Shown one piece after another: positions 1-13,500 of a stretch of DNA of 64,000 nucleotides. The stretch is from NCBI GenBank assembly GCA_013396995.1, contig VWZP01010230.1, positions 232,830 to 296,829 of the forward strand, written 5' to 3'. The notes below the pieces were generated by a model that had not been told where the DNA came from, did not search any database, and worked only from the letters and a program-made list of their open reading frames with translations. The DNA is from Dicaeum eximium (taxonomy: Eukaryota > Chordata > Aves > Passeriformes > Dicaeidae). The position numbers were made by a program, and so were the translations under genes. Numbering within the stretch: position 1 is the stretch's first letter; every line of letters starts with the position of its first letter.

Positions 1-72
1 GCCTTTGCCTTTGCCTTTGCCTTTGCCTTTGCCTTTGCCTTTGCCTTTGCCTTTGCCTTTGCCTTTGCCTTT
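1..72. repeat. GCCTTT hexanucleotide microsatellite
   Basis: Twelve perfect head-to-tail copies of GCCTTT begin at the window edge, so the array may extend further left. A short TCCC-rich pyrimidine stretch follows at about 79-100. It lies in the CALD1 intron before the first exon in the window. Confidence 0.97.
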
Positions 73-545
73 GCCTTGCCTCCCTCCCTCCCTCCCTTCC
101 CTCTTTCTGTCTTGCATATTATAGCTGCTTGCATTAATACTTGGAAAACTCCTGTGTTTCTACTGTGGAAAGTTACCATTAATAATTTCCAGTTCCTTAC
201 TAAAAAGTAATAGTTTCCCTAGAAAATGTAAGCAAAAGACCTGATGAACCTTTCTGTTCATGCATGCTGGTGGAGTTAGAGTGATGGGTGTTATAGCTGA
301 GATAGGAATCTTTTTAGTTTTTTTTTTTTCTTAAACACTGTTGTAACTGGAAGACTCCCTCTCCTATTTCCTCCTGTTTTCCCTGAGTCAAGTAAATTGT
401 TCTGTCCCCAAAGCTGCTTGTCTTTTTCTAGAGGGTTTATTAAAAATATTTTCCTTTGAAAGCAAAGGATTCGTGCATCCTTTATGATATAGAACATAAA
501 ATAGGGATTGACACAAGTTCTCAGGCGCAGTGGTGCATGTGGGAG
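73..545. other. CALD1 intron, no feature seen
   Basis: Intron sequence between the microsatellite and the LTR-like element. It contains a TCCC-rich run and otherwise unremarkable AT-rich sequence with frequent stops. No exon or RNA gene is visible. Confidence 0.6.
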
Positions 546-1003
546 TGATGCTTCAGGTTTTAGCTTTTATATTTTTTAGATTCTGTGCTGCTGTAGTGTG
601 TGGGTCTGGGTTTCATATTAGAGGATGGTGAGCTCTCTTCACAGAGTAGGGAGACAAAACAATTCCTTCTCTAGCTGGGGACTCAAGTACAACTGATCCA
701 AATCTCAGGCCCAAGAGCATAAACAACGTGGACTGAAGAGAGAAAAGCAAGGAGGACGTGACTTCAAAGGCTAAAGCTGTAATTGGACAATTAACCCATA
801 TATGTTAATGAACCAAAACTTATAAAAGTGTGAGACTGGACCCTGTGACCTGGTGTCCATTTTGTGCCCATTTTGGTTCATCTTGGGTGCAGCCCTGGCT
901 GGGCTCTTGTACTGCCCAAGGTGGACCCACTGAGGCTTCCTAATAAATACCTCCTTTTTTCTTTAACTCTGTCCAGCCTCTGTTCTAGGTCAGCCTTCAC
1001 AAG
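546..1003 (+). mobile_element. Probable solo LTR of an endogenous retrovirus
   Basis: The segment has an LTR layout on the + strand: a TG start, a TATA-like TATAAAAG at 821-828, an AATAAA at 942-947 about 120 bp downstream, then a T-rich stretch and an end near ...TTCACA. Its first 160 bp recur at 62684-62847 on the same strand, which confirms an interspersed repeat. No gag, pol or env coding is visible beside it. Edges are approximate because no target-site duplication was found. It lies sense to CALD1 and ends about 240 bp before the next exon. Confidence 0.6.
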
Positions 1004-1245
1004 GCATGAGTTTGGACACCTTCCTTACTGGCAAGGATGGGAGAGGTGCTCCTTGTGATCCCAGCCTAACAACTCCCAGTTGAAATGTTTTGGGCTATCC
1101 ATAGCTTGCAAGGAGCAAAAGGTTTTAGAAGGCAGCACCTTGGAGTGCCTCACTCTCATGCTGCTGCTGAGCACGAGGCAGCAGGTGGCTCTGGCCAGGA
1201 AGGGAAAACCCCTGGGCACCATTTTTCCTTTTTTTGCCTTCCCAG

Positions 1246-1501
1246 GCGCTCCGGTTGGAAAGGGATGGGGAATGCGGAGGAGGTGAAGCCGGGAGTGGAG
1301 GCTCTGAAGAGGTTGGAAGATCAGCGGCGCCGCCGGGGTGAGAACGAGAGCGAGGAGCTGGAGAAGCTGAAGGAGAAGCAGCAGGAGGCAGCAGCAGAGC
1401 TGGACGAGCTGAAGAAAAGGCGGGAGGAGCGCCGGAAAATCCTGGAGGAAGAAGAGCAGAAGAAGAAACAGGAGGAGGCTGAGAGAAAAATCAGAGAGGA
1501 G
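1246..1501 (+). CDS. CALD1: CALD1 exon, helical E/K/R-rich region
   Basis: The acceptor is a pyrimidine run ending in CCCAG at 1241-1245 and the donor is GAG|GTAAGTG at 1502. The exon starts at the third base of a codon split with the previous exon, and encodes 85 full codons dominated by Glu, Lys and Arg from the tropomyosin-binding helical part of caldesmon. The open frame continues 87 bp into the intron by chance. Confidence 0.95.
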
Positions 1502-4500
1502 GTAAGTGTGAACTGTGGAGTGTTAGACTTCGGTTTACTCCATTATTACTGTTTTACTTCCACTCTCCTCGCATTAGTCAACAGCTAATTGTCGACAACT
1601 GACAGCATTGTCTAGTGAAGACCTGAGGTAAAACATGGAGCATCCAGGGTAGGAAAAAGTGTTCTAATTCTAGCCTTAGAAAAAACAGGGCTCTAATATC
1701 TCTTTTCACGAGTCAGGATTTCATCTGTGATAGCTGCAAATTTCTTATCTTCTTGGGGATTCAAAATCTTGGAATAGTGCTATAGCTGCAGATTTTTTTT
1801 TTTATATTACACAGATTGCATTACAAAATGCATGTCAAAATTTATCTGCTGTAGATGGGCTGGAATGCTAATGTTATATATAGTTACAATGGCCTAGATC
1901 TCATTAGGGAGATATTCTTGTCTATTTAAATATAGAGTATCCAACACATCTGTTTTCCTATACTTCCTCTGCCAAGGGACTCTACAAATAGGATTTCCAA
2001 GTCTCTGGTTCATCATTTAGGAATCCTAGTTGTTTGGAAAACAAATGGTAAATGAATAATAGTGATTGTATCTGGCAGCTGAATGCCAATTCCTTTAATG
2101 TGCTAAGCTCTTTACAGCAGAACTCAGTAGATGCCAAGATTGCACAATACCTTGCTGGTCAGACCCCACTGATAAGTGCTCACAGTGGTGTTGCTTTGAG
2201 GGCTTCTGGTTTGACTTGCAGCTCGTGAAGCAAAATTCATCTCTGGAGTGAGATCTGCAAGCATTTAATCTTGGGTTTCTTGGCCACCTATTGATTTTTC
2301 CATGTTAAATATTAACCTTGGCACAATAAGTGTCACCGGTACAGAGGGACAGAAGAACACCACCAGTGTGATACATGAGAATACAGAGAAACTGAGCTTG
2401 AGTCTTTTTCTCTGTTTAAGTGGAACTATATGACAATAAATTTGGTGACTTCACTGTGAGGAGATACTAGAGCAGCACACACTAATTGTCTTCCTGGCAT
2501 CCTTAACCCCATGATGGATTGGCATTAACACCTTTATACATTTCAGGCAGATCACTTAACTATTTCAACAGGCATAAAAACATGTTTTTAGAAAATCTGG
2601 TAAATGTTTGCAGGGCTGCCCGGCCCTGTGATGGTGATGTAGTTTCTGAAAGAATGAGTAAGCATTCATATTTTTAAGGAGGAAAAGAGGAGGATGAAGG
2701 AAGAAATTGAAAGAAGAAGGGCTGAAGCTGCTGAGAAACGCCAAAAGATGCCAGAAGACGGTGTATCTGAAGACAAGAAACCATTTAAATGTTTCAGTCC
2801 TAAAGGTTCATCTCTCAAGGTAATCTCCCCACTAGCATCTATACAGGACACAAAAAGTAGTGGGGTGTGTAGTCCAAACCAACAGTCCAACATCAAAAGC
2901 AATGTTGAAGTACTTGTAACCAGACCCAGGAAAATGCTTTAATAGGCTTAGCCTGAAACGTCTAGCTGAAAGACTTCATTCATTGGCATGATTGAAAATT
3001 AGTGTTCCTTCCTAAAAATAGAGAGTAGACTGGCACCTGTCTCTTCTTGATGAAGAATCTCCAAAAAGGATCTTCACCTCCAGGAGAAAATTATTTTTGA
3101 ATCTTAGAGTAGTAATATGGTGTTGTTTTTAATTTATTATAGGAGTGCTTTATAGAATCACAGAATCATTTAGGTTGAAAAAGATCTCTTAAGACTATTA
3201 AGTCACAAATGTTCTCTCACTCCTTCCACATCCACAGTTATTTTCTTGCTTGCCAGATTACTTTGTCCTTAAGCATATTCAGCCTAATCATCATTAATTG
3301 TAACTGACCTGTATGGGAATTCTAGCTTATGTCTAATCCCCCTAAACATAACATCTAGAAGTACTGGGCTGGATTTCATTTTCGTACATAACAAAAATAC
3401 AAACCTCACCCTTCTGTTGCTGCAGGATTTCTAAATGGTCTTTCGTGGCCTATATTATATTAGCAGTGTGATAAATCAATTAAATGGTCTTTCAGCATGG
3501 AAGAGGAATCCTGGCCCCACTGAAATTATTTGAAGTATTATTTTGGAATTCAGTCCAGTTGCTTTCTCAGCTCAAGCTGAAACTGCAGATCTATTCATGT
3601 TTTCAAACTATTCATGTTTTCAAAGATATTTTCCTTTTTTCATTTTGTGTTATTAGTCAATTAAGAATCAAAAATGTTTGTCAAAAAGGCCACTTAGTAG
3701 GAGCTAGGAGAGAAAAGAACCAGGTAGCAGCTCATTGAACCATGAATTGGATCTCCATGAGATTAAAACTGTAACTGTTGAGTGAAAAACTGCATTTGGA
3801 TAAAATTAGTTTTCCACTCACAGAGAGCTGCACTTTGATCCAATCTGGGGATTCAGGTCTGTTTTGGGTCCAGTTCTAGCAAATACAGAGTTCAAAAGTT
3901 TTTGAATGGACTTGCCTTTAGCTTTTAAGATACATTTGAACCTGAAATACTGGAATAGAATTCACACAGTTGTAAACAAAGATTGCAAAGCTTCACAACT
4001 TGCTCCGATTAGTTAAACCTGGTCTTGTCATTTTGGTTACTAAAGGTTATGTCTGTAACAGACACTATAAATGTACAGCTTTTTCCCAGCCCTCCTGGAA
4101 GGGCTTCCTTTTCTTCTGTTTATTGAGATGCCTTTTATGACATACATTTGGAGCTTTAATTCACAGAAGGCTCAGAATGGAGGAAATTGTGCTTCAAAAC
4201 ACAAAGTAAAAAGGATATAGATCCTAATTTTGGGGAAAGTGTGAAGAAACACTGGACTTGGCAGGAGGCTAAAAGCTTTCAGATACCTTTTGTACTGATG
4301 CTACACTATTCTAAGTGTATTTTCATAGGAAAGCTGACGTTTTAAAAATGTTGTTAGGCATCCAAGGTACAATTTTTTTTTATGCTGCATTTTGTGTCTT
4401 GTTAGGGAGAAGTTATTTGCTACAAAACCTGATTTATGCAGCTCTATGCATTTTTTCCTCTTTCTCTGTTTCTCCCTCTGAGAAACTGGTGATCCTCTAC

Positions 4501-7500
4501 AGGTTCCAGTCCAGTGTCTGTGGGTGGCCAGTGTAGATCTGTAATGCTGTAGAAGTTCACACTCCAAACTGTTTCTTGGCATTCTGTGGTCAAGAGCTGA
4601 GAGGAGAGTAATCTCAGTTTATTAACCTGATGTGAAACTTGATGTCAAAATAGAGTTATTAGAAGACAGTCTATTTTGTTACCTTTAATTAGGACTGACT
4701 TCCCAGGCTGGTCTCAGTTGTTTGGTACGCAGCTTTCTCACTATCTGCTCTGCACTGCCCAAGTTATCTTTTGATTTGTAAAGCATCTGGCACAGGTTTT
4801 CTCCTGTGATGGATGTATCATCTCATTAGATCTGCCATGAGTCATGTGAGAATCCCAAATGCTTGGCTGTGGGTGGGTGGTTGGAATTAATACTGAAAAA
4901 AGGGAGGCTCTGTATAAAAATAATGTAAGATACATGTGCACATTCTGACTTCTCCTGGGTTACAATCTTGCAAAGGACCTTTTTACTCCTTCCCCATCCT
5001 TCCTGATGTGATAAGCTTTTGGGAAGAAGAGGGAGAAGTTCATAGGAGTGGCTAGTACGAGGAAAGTAGGGTGTGCTGACTGCCAAGGGAACTACAAGAA
5101 CAAAGGAAAGAAGGGAGCTTAACTGAGCAGCATTGTGGCACATTGCCATGCTATGGATGCTGCAGCTGTCCATCAGGCATGCCATGGACTAGCATGGCAT
5201 ACAGACTCAGAACTGAGACACAAAAATGTCCAACTCCTCTCCACGTATGACACAGCTCATGGATGCCCAAATGTAAATGTACTTATACGAATATGGACAA
5301 AATATACATATGTGCTTATATTTAGAAAAACCTGCTGTGATTGTCTAGTCTGGCCTCTAAAAATCACAGTGTTGACAACTCCTGTTGTTTTAACTGGTAA
5401 GTACAGTGTTTCCCTCAAACCTGACACTACTTCAGCAGAGCTACCAAAGTGTGGAGTCCTTGCAGTGGCAGCACAAGGGTTGGTTCTTGAGAGGACAGTG
5501 AAAAGAAAATATGCCAAGTGAATACAGGCCAAGTTCATCACTAGATCAGGGACAGAAGCAGCTTGGATTTCTCAGGGCTGGGTGGACACCCTGTGGGCTG
5601 TAGTGGTACTTCTGTTCCACCTCTGTCCTGTATCTTATTTTTTTTAAAATAAGGACAAAGCCTAGAGCAACCTCTGCTGCTGTCCCATCTGCCTCTAGCT
5701 TGTCCTTTCCCTAATTTAGTTTGTGCAGAACACAATGCTTTCAAAGAATGACATTTCCTGAAAAATCTTTGATAATTTTGCTTTTTAGACATTTAGACAT
5801 AGTTCATTCCTCATATTTTCTTTGCTAAGGAAGGTTACTGAGTCCCTGTATTCTATTCTCTGGGTTAATCAGGAGAGAACAGGATATATCAGTACTAAGT
5901 CTCCTCTTGAGGGAGGATGAACACCACCACTAGAGAAATGCAAAAGCAGTTAGGTGTTGAGGAGAGGGAGCAATGGCAGGAAGCTGGGACAGCCCTGTCT
6001 TTGGAGAAAATGTCTCCTGGGAAACAGGGGCTGGTGTGGCAGCCAGCACTCTGTGCAAGGCATTGCTGACAGCAATGAAGAAAGGACTTTTCAGAGATAT
6101 TTTTTCTTTAAAGACCTGTCTTGTCCTATCTTATTACTGCTCTCAATATCTGACAGCTGAGGCAGTGACTGGAAAGAATTACACTCCAAACATCAGTTCT
6201 TCCTAGATGAGCTATTCTTGTGGCAGAGGGAAAACAGAATGGAAGAACAGGATATGTGACATTTGTTTTTTCCCATCTTTGATGCTGATGGCAGCACTTG
6301 AGTCTGGTAGGTAAACTGAGCTAAATTGGAATACTCTGCTCAGATGCTGCTGACAGCAGGAAAAAGCATAACTGTGCTTAATGAAGCAAGAGACTGTGTT
6401 AGCCACTCAGGGAGGGTAAGGAGCAACCTCTCCCAAGGACTACTGCTCCAGCGGATTTCCACTAGGTCCTTCCACATGTTGGATATGAGGCAAAATTAAA
6501 ATACAGGGTTTTCTGTGTTTGTTTTTTATTCCACTTCCTCCTTGACACATTTTTTGAGAAGAGTTTTCTGTAGATCCGTTTAACAAGTTTCTGTTGCATA
6601 ATATTCAATACACAGTTTAAAACTCCTAAGAATCATGTAATACCTTTCTACAAAACAAGTTTTACTGGGAATATGCAATGGTTTTTGTTTCCCAAGTCAC
6701 GGTCTCATATTGCGTGAAAACTCATTCTTTCTGGTCATAATTAGAGGCTGGCAGGTTGACTTTTTTGAGTATGTGTATCTTCTGAAAGTATTCCATGGTG
6801 ACAAAACATAGTCCAAGCTATTTAATAAAATCCTGATAAGATTAATGCAGTAAAAAGATTATTCTTATTTCCTGGTCTGAAACTGAGAAAACATTTTGAA
6901 TTTTATGTTAATCACCTTGCTTTTCCTGTTTCTTTTACAGATTTATTTTGTCATACTGTTTACTGTATGTGCCAAACATTTTAAATTCTTTGCATGGAGT
7001 TTGTGTGATATGCAGTGGGTAAATGACCTTTAGATGTTGCTGTGCAGTCTAAATGTATTTGACATACATGTTGAATACATGTGTGTGCAGGTTTGTTTGC
7101 TCTAGCTGTATTTGATGTCTGCTTCTGCTGTGTTTTGAGGAGGACATTCTAGAATAAATCCTCACATAAATGTGCAGAAGATATTTTATCTCTCCATGCA
7201 AGGCACATGCTTCCCCAGCCAGAGGGCCTTGCTGAGCTCTGAGGGTTTCCTCCTGTTTATTTTCTGGTTTTGCTTTTCCACACTCCTCTTCTGAAAAACC
7301 CCTGACTTTTACCTGATCCCACAGCTGTTGCTCTGAGAACCGCTGTACCAGTGGGTAAAGAATGATCCCACTTTTGTCTTTTTACTACAACCACAAGAAT
7401 AATGTTCCTCTTCCTTCCCACCTCTTCCACCAGTGCCTTTAGCATCCAAGGCTACACCACTATCATTTTCCTGCTGTGCAGAAACATTTCTCCTACCTGC

Positions 7501-10500
7501 ACATAAAAAGAGTGTGAAGATCTTAGAAATGAATTGTTAGGTGGTTGCCTTGAGTCCTGGTTCTTTGAGAGAGCCCATATTATTTGTCCTTGCTGCCCAT
7601 CACGGTTTCACTGATGCAGCAGGGGACAGTCTGGGGATAAACTGAAGGCTCTTGCTGAAATAACTCATCATTTTGATGCATTGCTGGTTATGACCCAGAA
7701 ATCAGCATCGAGGGAAACTTCTACTATACCACAGCAGACGTGAGGTGACATGTTTTAAGTAACCATCCTTGGTCTGTTTGGTCACTTCTGGACCATTTAC
7801 TTGCAAATTTTGTGGCATTGCTGGCTGCATCTCCTCTGGATGAAATAGCTGTAACCTGTTGCTGCAGGTGTGCAGGGCTCCTGCTCCTCCTGGTCTTTTG
7901 CTGCCACCTTGTGACATCACTCCACTGAAACCGGATTTGTCCTAGCAAAGCCCATCTTTGCACTCAGGACTGCTTTTAGCTCGTGTTTTGGCAATTAAAG
8001 CTGATGAGGGAAATAGGCGCCTTTGAGCTGGATGGGTGGTAGCTGGACTTCGTCCAGTGAGCTAGTTTGGCAAATTCTGCACTCAAGTGAACTGCCTGAG
8101 ATTTTGCTTGCAAGGGCTTGAGAAATAAACTGTGCATGCCCTTAGATGGGATTGCTGTGGGATTTAGTATTCTGGGATAGCCTTGGATGCTAAAGGCACT
8201 GAAGAGAACCATTTAAAAGAATAGCAGTCATTGCCTTGTTTTAAAGGCATGAATGCCAGAGCAGTCATTTAAAGTAAATTGAAAATGGAGAGCCCCTGCT
8301 GAGACTGGGGAATCCCCAGGAATCCAGCCAGGCTGATTATTATTAATTTTAATCCCCTGGAGCTGCTTGCCTGTATTTTACTATTAAGTGAAACTGTAGA
8401 GCCTGGGATGAGAGGTGGAACAATGCAATGTTGATAAGACTTGAGGAAGTTCGATGAAAATATTTCTTGACCCAGAATACAAATAGATGCACATACTCCC
8501 CATCCCCCCACCCCCAATGTGAAATGTTTTAAAACTTTATTCAAGGATGGAGTTTTTGTTTTCAAAGTATTGAGAGATTTGATAGAAGTCACATGAGACT
8601 TTTATGAGTCTTCCTCCCTGGAAGTGTCACAATATTTTCCTATTTACAGAGTAGAAAATAATGATGAAATGTCAGATACCAGTTTGTATAATAACGGCTG
8701 GTAGATACTGATTCAGCAGTGACCCTGCCTGAACATGGGCAGGGTTTACACTGATAGGTTTTTTGGAGCTCATATTTAAATTGTTAGTGTCCTCCAAAAA
8801 CATGTGTAAGGGAGGCTTTGTGGCTGAGCTCCAAACCTGGCCTAGTCTGATGTCTCATCTCAGGAAAACTTTATTAAATTTGCTGTCTGTTCAAGAGAGA
8901 GATACTTGCTCTTGTGTGGGAGATGTGAAGATGACACAGGTTTTTGTGCATATCAGTCCCATCCATGAGATAGAGTTTTTCCCTTTTCTTCTTTCTGTGT
9001 TGTTCATTTATTCTCTTGTTACATATGAGGCACTGAAGAAATGTGTAGGATGCAAACATTCATGCAGAAAATATATCCACTTTTATGAATCTGTAGCATA
9101 ACAGGCTCCTATCTATAAAACCTTTGTATGTGTCTGTGAAATTTCTGTTGGAATGTATCTCTTTCAGATTGACTTTTTTGATGTTTACAATGACATTTCA
9201 GGCTGTCCTTGCACAGGCTGACTCTTTATTAACTTTAAATTTAAAGCTTTTGTTCCTCTCTTTTCTAGATAGAGGAGCGAACAGAATTTTTGAACAAATC
9301 CGCTCAAAAGAGGTAAAGCAAAGAAACAGTAAGTTCAGTTCAAACAGCAGCGTTTAAGTGGAGGGAATAATAATTCTTGCCTTTTTTTTTTCTTTTTTTT
9401 TCTTTTTTTTTCTTTTTTTTTTTTAATTACTTCCTGTAGTGGTATGAAGCCCACCCAGACAACAGCAGTTGTCTCAAAGATTGACAGTAGACTTGAGCAA
9501 TACACTAGTGCAATTGAGGTAAGTTAATTCCAGTAAATGGATCTAGTTACTAATGGCTCTGGGGCCTTTAATCAGCCTTTGTTTTGCTGTTCAAGAATTG
9601 CAGGGTTTTTTTGATCATAAACTCTTCTTTAATGTGACTTCAAGAACAAAGTGCTTGAGGCACATCTGTAACCAACATCTAGAGATGCATTTAACAAAAC
9701 CTCACATTTGTGTCTTCCCTTTCATGCTGCAATTTACTCTGTTTTGTAAGCTTGCAGTAGCTTTGGAGGGTTCAGTCAGCATCTTGAGTGACAGTCACAT
9801 TCTCTGCTTGGCTGATGAGAGACCTGTCAGTACAGAGCTGATGGTCATCCCGAGCAAAACTGACCTAGCAGCTTATTTGGTAGAACAAGGAACTGGCTCT
9901 GTGCTGCTGGCTGCCACCTCACGGTGAAATTCCTTAGCAAGGACATACTCTACAGAGAACTAGTTAAGCAGTCACAAAAGGGAAATCAAAATCACATTCA
10001 AATGCAGAACTTGACCCCAAGTGATTTTGACAACTGTGCCAAAGAGCCAGAACGGAGGGCTTTTTCTGTCCATAGTCCAAGGTAAAACAGGAGATCGATA
10101 CCACAGTATCCAGCTGCCATCTGACTTGAAATATCTCCTTTGCTGCATTTCTGATTTGTCCACAAGTTGCCAAATCTGACTTGCTTTGCAACTAGAGAGG
10201 CAAAGCATCACTCATACAGATTCTTTTTCTTGTCAGGTCTATGATATGTGCAAGAAATTTTGAAAATTTCAAATTGTGCAAGAATTTTGAAAAGAAGAAA
10301 GAGGACAAATTTGTCCTGGTGTTTTTAGTAACCATGCAAAGGACACATTTCCCCCCCAAAACACCCAAAAACTCCCACCCAATTCTCCACCCTTTGTAAG
10401 AACACCTTGTTTCAAACATATTGTAATTGCTGAGATTTACCTCTAGAATGCTGATGTTCAGTTGTCTGGGACAGATGGAGCAGAGTCTGATGCTGAATGA

Positions 10501-13500
10501 CATAACAGCCTTTCCCCCTGACTCTGCAAAAGGATTCCCCTCTGCAAAAGGATTTTGGTCCCTAAAAGAGACAGGCTTCCAGGATCCAGTTACTAACTAG
10601 GATTTTAAAGCCTTGGAGCAGAGCTAAGGTTTCCCATAGATTTTAGAGAGGTAATAAATGCAAAAATAAGTGAGTACCACTTTCACAGCTGGTTGTATCA
10701 AGGGTGCAACTGCAAATCGAAAAGGGGAGAGAGTCTCAGTGGCATTTCTTGAGCTAGGTACTCCTTCTTAGCTTTGCATGATCAGTGCTAGAACCACATG
10801 GAAATGCTGCATTCCCTGGAGACAAACCACCCTGCAAATCCAGCTCTTAATGCCAAACACCATCTGGCCCCAATTTTTCCCCAGGGCACAAAGGCTTCAA
10901 GACCAGCTAAAGCTTCTGACCTTCATGTTCCAGCTGAGGGTGTCCGTAATATCAAGAGCATGTGGGAGAAAGGGAATGTTTTTTCATCGCCTTCTGGGAC
11001 AGGGACACCAAATAAGGTATGTATTTAATTTAACCTAGTGATAATAGAGAATTATGCTCTGGACCTGACCTTGCATTCATGCTCCTGTGAGTAAGCCTGT
11101 CTGCTCCTGTTGACATCACTGGTGGAGAATATCCCAAAGGGTCCTGAAGACCTCAGAAATCCACAAGATGGTGTGGCTGCAATATTAAGTATAATGGAAG
11201 AATTTAGTGACCTACTGAGCTCAGTTATGAGACATTCCAAAGCCACCCCAGATATCTTAGAAAAATACATCTGGGTCATTCAAGCAGAGTACAAAGAAAT
11301 TCTTTGAGTAGGGCAAAATTCTTTTGGGGAGCAGAAGAGATTTGAATAGGCAGGATAGTGATGATATTTTCTAAATAATTCATAGAAGTATTTGTGAGGC
11401 CTTTATCTTTCCTGTGTAAATCCTTAAGGCAACATTTTCTTTCTATAAATTGATGCCAGTTGCTGAGCATTTATCATAGGCAAAAAGATGAGCCATGGAT
11501 TGAAGTGGGTTACTACAGATTGTAATTAAATTTGTTTGTAAATCTGTTGTGTACTTATTTTGAAAAACATTAGTTTAACAAGAGAAAAAAAGTAGATTTG
11601 AACTGATGTCTCTTCTATCAAGCTAAAGATTTTTGGAGTTTGAGCTTGTGGTAAAAACACTATGTTTATGTCTGGCATTTATTACTGGGGTAGCAGTAAA
11701 GTGGAGGTGTTTTTGTCAGTCCATGTATATAATTTTTGAAAACTATAGTGCAGCAGCACTGTGTAATTTATAGAGAACACAGGCTGCCTCTGAGCAAGCC
11801 ATAGGCTCAGTGAGGACCTCTGTATTAAACTCAGGCTTGGCTTTGCTTTTAAATCTAAACCATGGTAAACAGAGCAAAAGCCATTCTGAAAGTCTTCTGA
11901 TTGGATTTTATCATTTTGCAGGAAACTGCTGGACTGAAGGTTGGTGTCTCCAGTCGTATCAATGAGTGGTTGACCAAGACCCCAGAGAGCAACAAATCCC
12001 CTGCTCCAAAACCTTCCGTAAGTAAACTTGGAACAACCATCTCTTCAGTAGGTGGAGTCTCTCCTGAGGCAGAGGGTGCTTCCTCCACCAGCTGATGGCC
12101 TTTGGAGGAGCCCTGCTTTGTGTCCTCTTGGAAGCTCACAGCGCTCTGGCTGCTGACTTCTTGGCAGTCAGAAAATGGGGAGAGGAAACAGGGCAGATCT
12201 CACCGTAAAGCTCGGAGTAGCACTTCTTTAGGTCGAGGATGACTTTAATTTACCACCTGTGAAAGGATTACCATTAATTTAGAAATTAACAGCCACAGAC
12301 CCCAGATTGCACACTTACACACACTTGGAGTTTGGCCCTTGCCTGGTAAAGACCTTCCAAGTATGTTTTAAAACACAACTGAAATACTTTAGCTCTTTAC
12401 GAGCCTAAACGTAACTCCTAATGAAGGCCCTTTAGCTTGTCAACTTGTTCAGCAAGAATCAGAGCAGAAAATGCTGTTGAGGTAATAAACTGGGAATGTG
12501 GGAGGGAGCAGGAAGGAGTAACTGCTGGGTGGGGAAGGGTAAGGATGAGGAACCAGAACGTAAATGTCCATATTGGAGAATCGTTTGTGATGTTAATGAT
12601 TCAACTTCAGGATTTTGTTAAAGAACTGGTTTATTCCTGTATCCTTGTGCAGTGTTTTTCTGCCAGTTCACCTGCCCTTTATAAAAAGTGCAGCCTGGAA
12701 ATCACTTTCTCAATTTACACCCCTATTTGTCCTAAAGAGGAGTTTGATATTTGCAGCATTTTCCACTATAGCATCTGCCTATTTTTCTCTCTTTCTTTTA
12801 ATTTACATATTTTAGATAATGTAAAACTAACCTCTTATTTTTCCCTCAGCCAATTGTTTCTATCTATGTCTTAATCTCCCTTTTTCTCAATAGATTGTTC
12901 TTTCTTCTTTTAATGTCTCTGCTTGAAGGAACGTGCCCTCCTCCTATTATTCTTCTTTGGGGTCTGTTGCTAAGTTGGTCAGGTAAACCTGTTTATAATT
13001 GACTATGAAGGTTTATATACATCTATAATGTGTGATTTTTACTTTTTTTTTAGTCAGGATAAATTGAAGGAGAGCCTAGAATTTCTTATTTAGCAAGTAA
13101 CTTCTCACCCCCATCACATTCCACCAAAATAAAGAAATCTTCAAAGTTTTTGTGATCGTCAAGATTCTTGTTGGTTTTGGAAGAATATTGAATTCAAGGC
13201 AGAGCAGATTTCAGTTTTACAGTGAACCAAAACCACAGATCCCAAGTTATTTCACAACTATGGAAATGGATTTGTGATGATGTCCACTGCAAGTGGCTTT
13301 GTGATAAGATCAAAGTTGGTTGCTTTCTTCCTTCCTCTGTTACTACTGAGCTCCCTTTTTAAAGTGGCTTCAAGTTTTAATCATCAGCAACCCTGTGTGG
13401 CTGCAAATTATGATCAATTCTAGAGGGTCTCTGCTGGGTGCTAATACCTGCTTGCAGGAATCTCATTTCCATTCATCACTGAGCATTTTACAGGTAGAAA

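Larger units (their letters stand above)
2820..9268. other. CALD1 large intron (6.4 kb)
   Basis: The longest intron of the gene in this window. It holds one CR1 fragment (about 3151-3215) and a perfect 17-bp tandem duplication at 3591-3624. The longer open frames inside it (for example 5135-5521) show no family resemblance and no splice context, so I treat them as chance. Confidence 0.8.

Noticed and set aside
5135..5521. 128-codon + strand frame in the large CALD1 intron
   Set aside because: No family resemblance, no exon signals, and the opposite strand is equally open.
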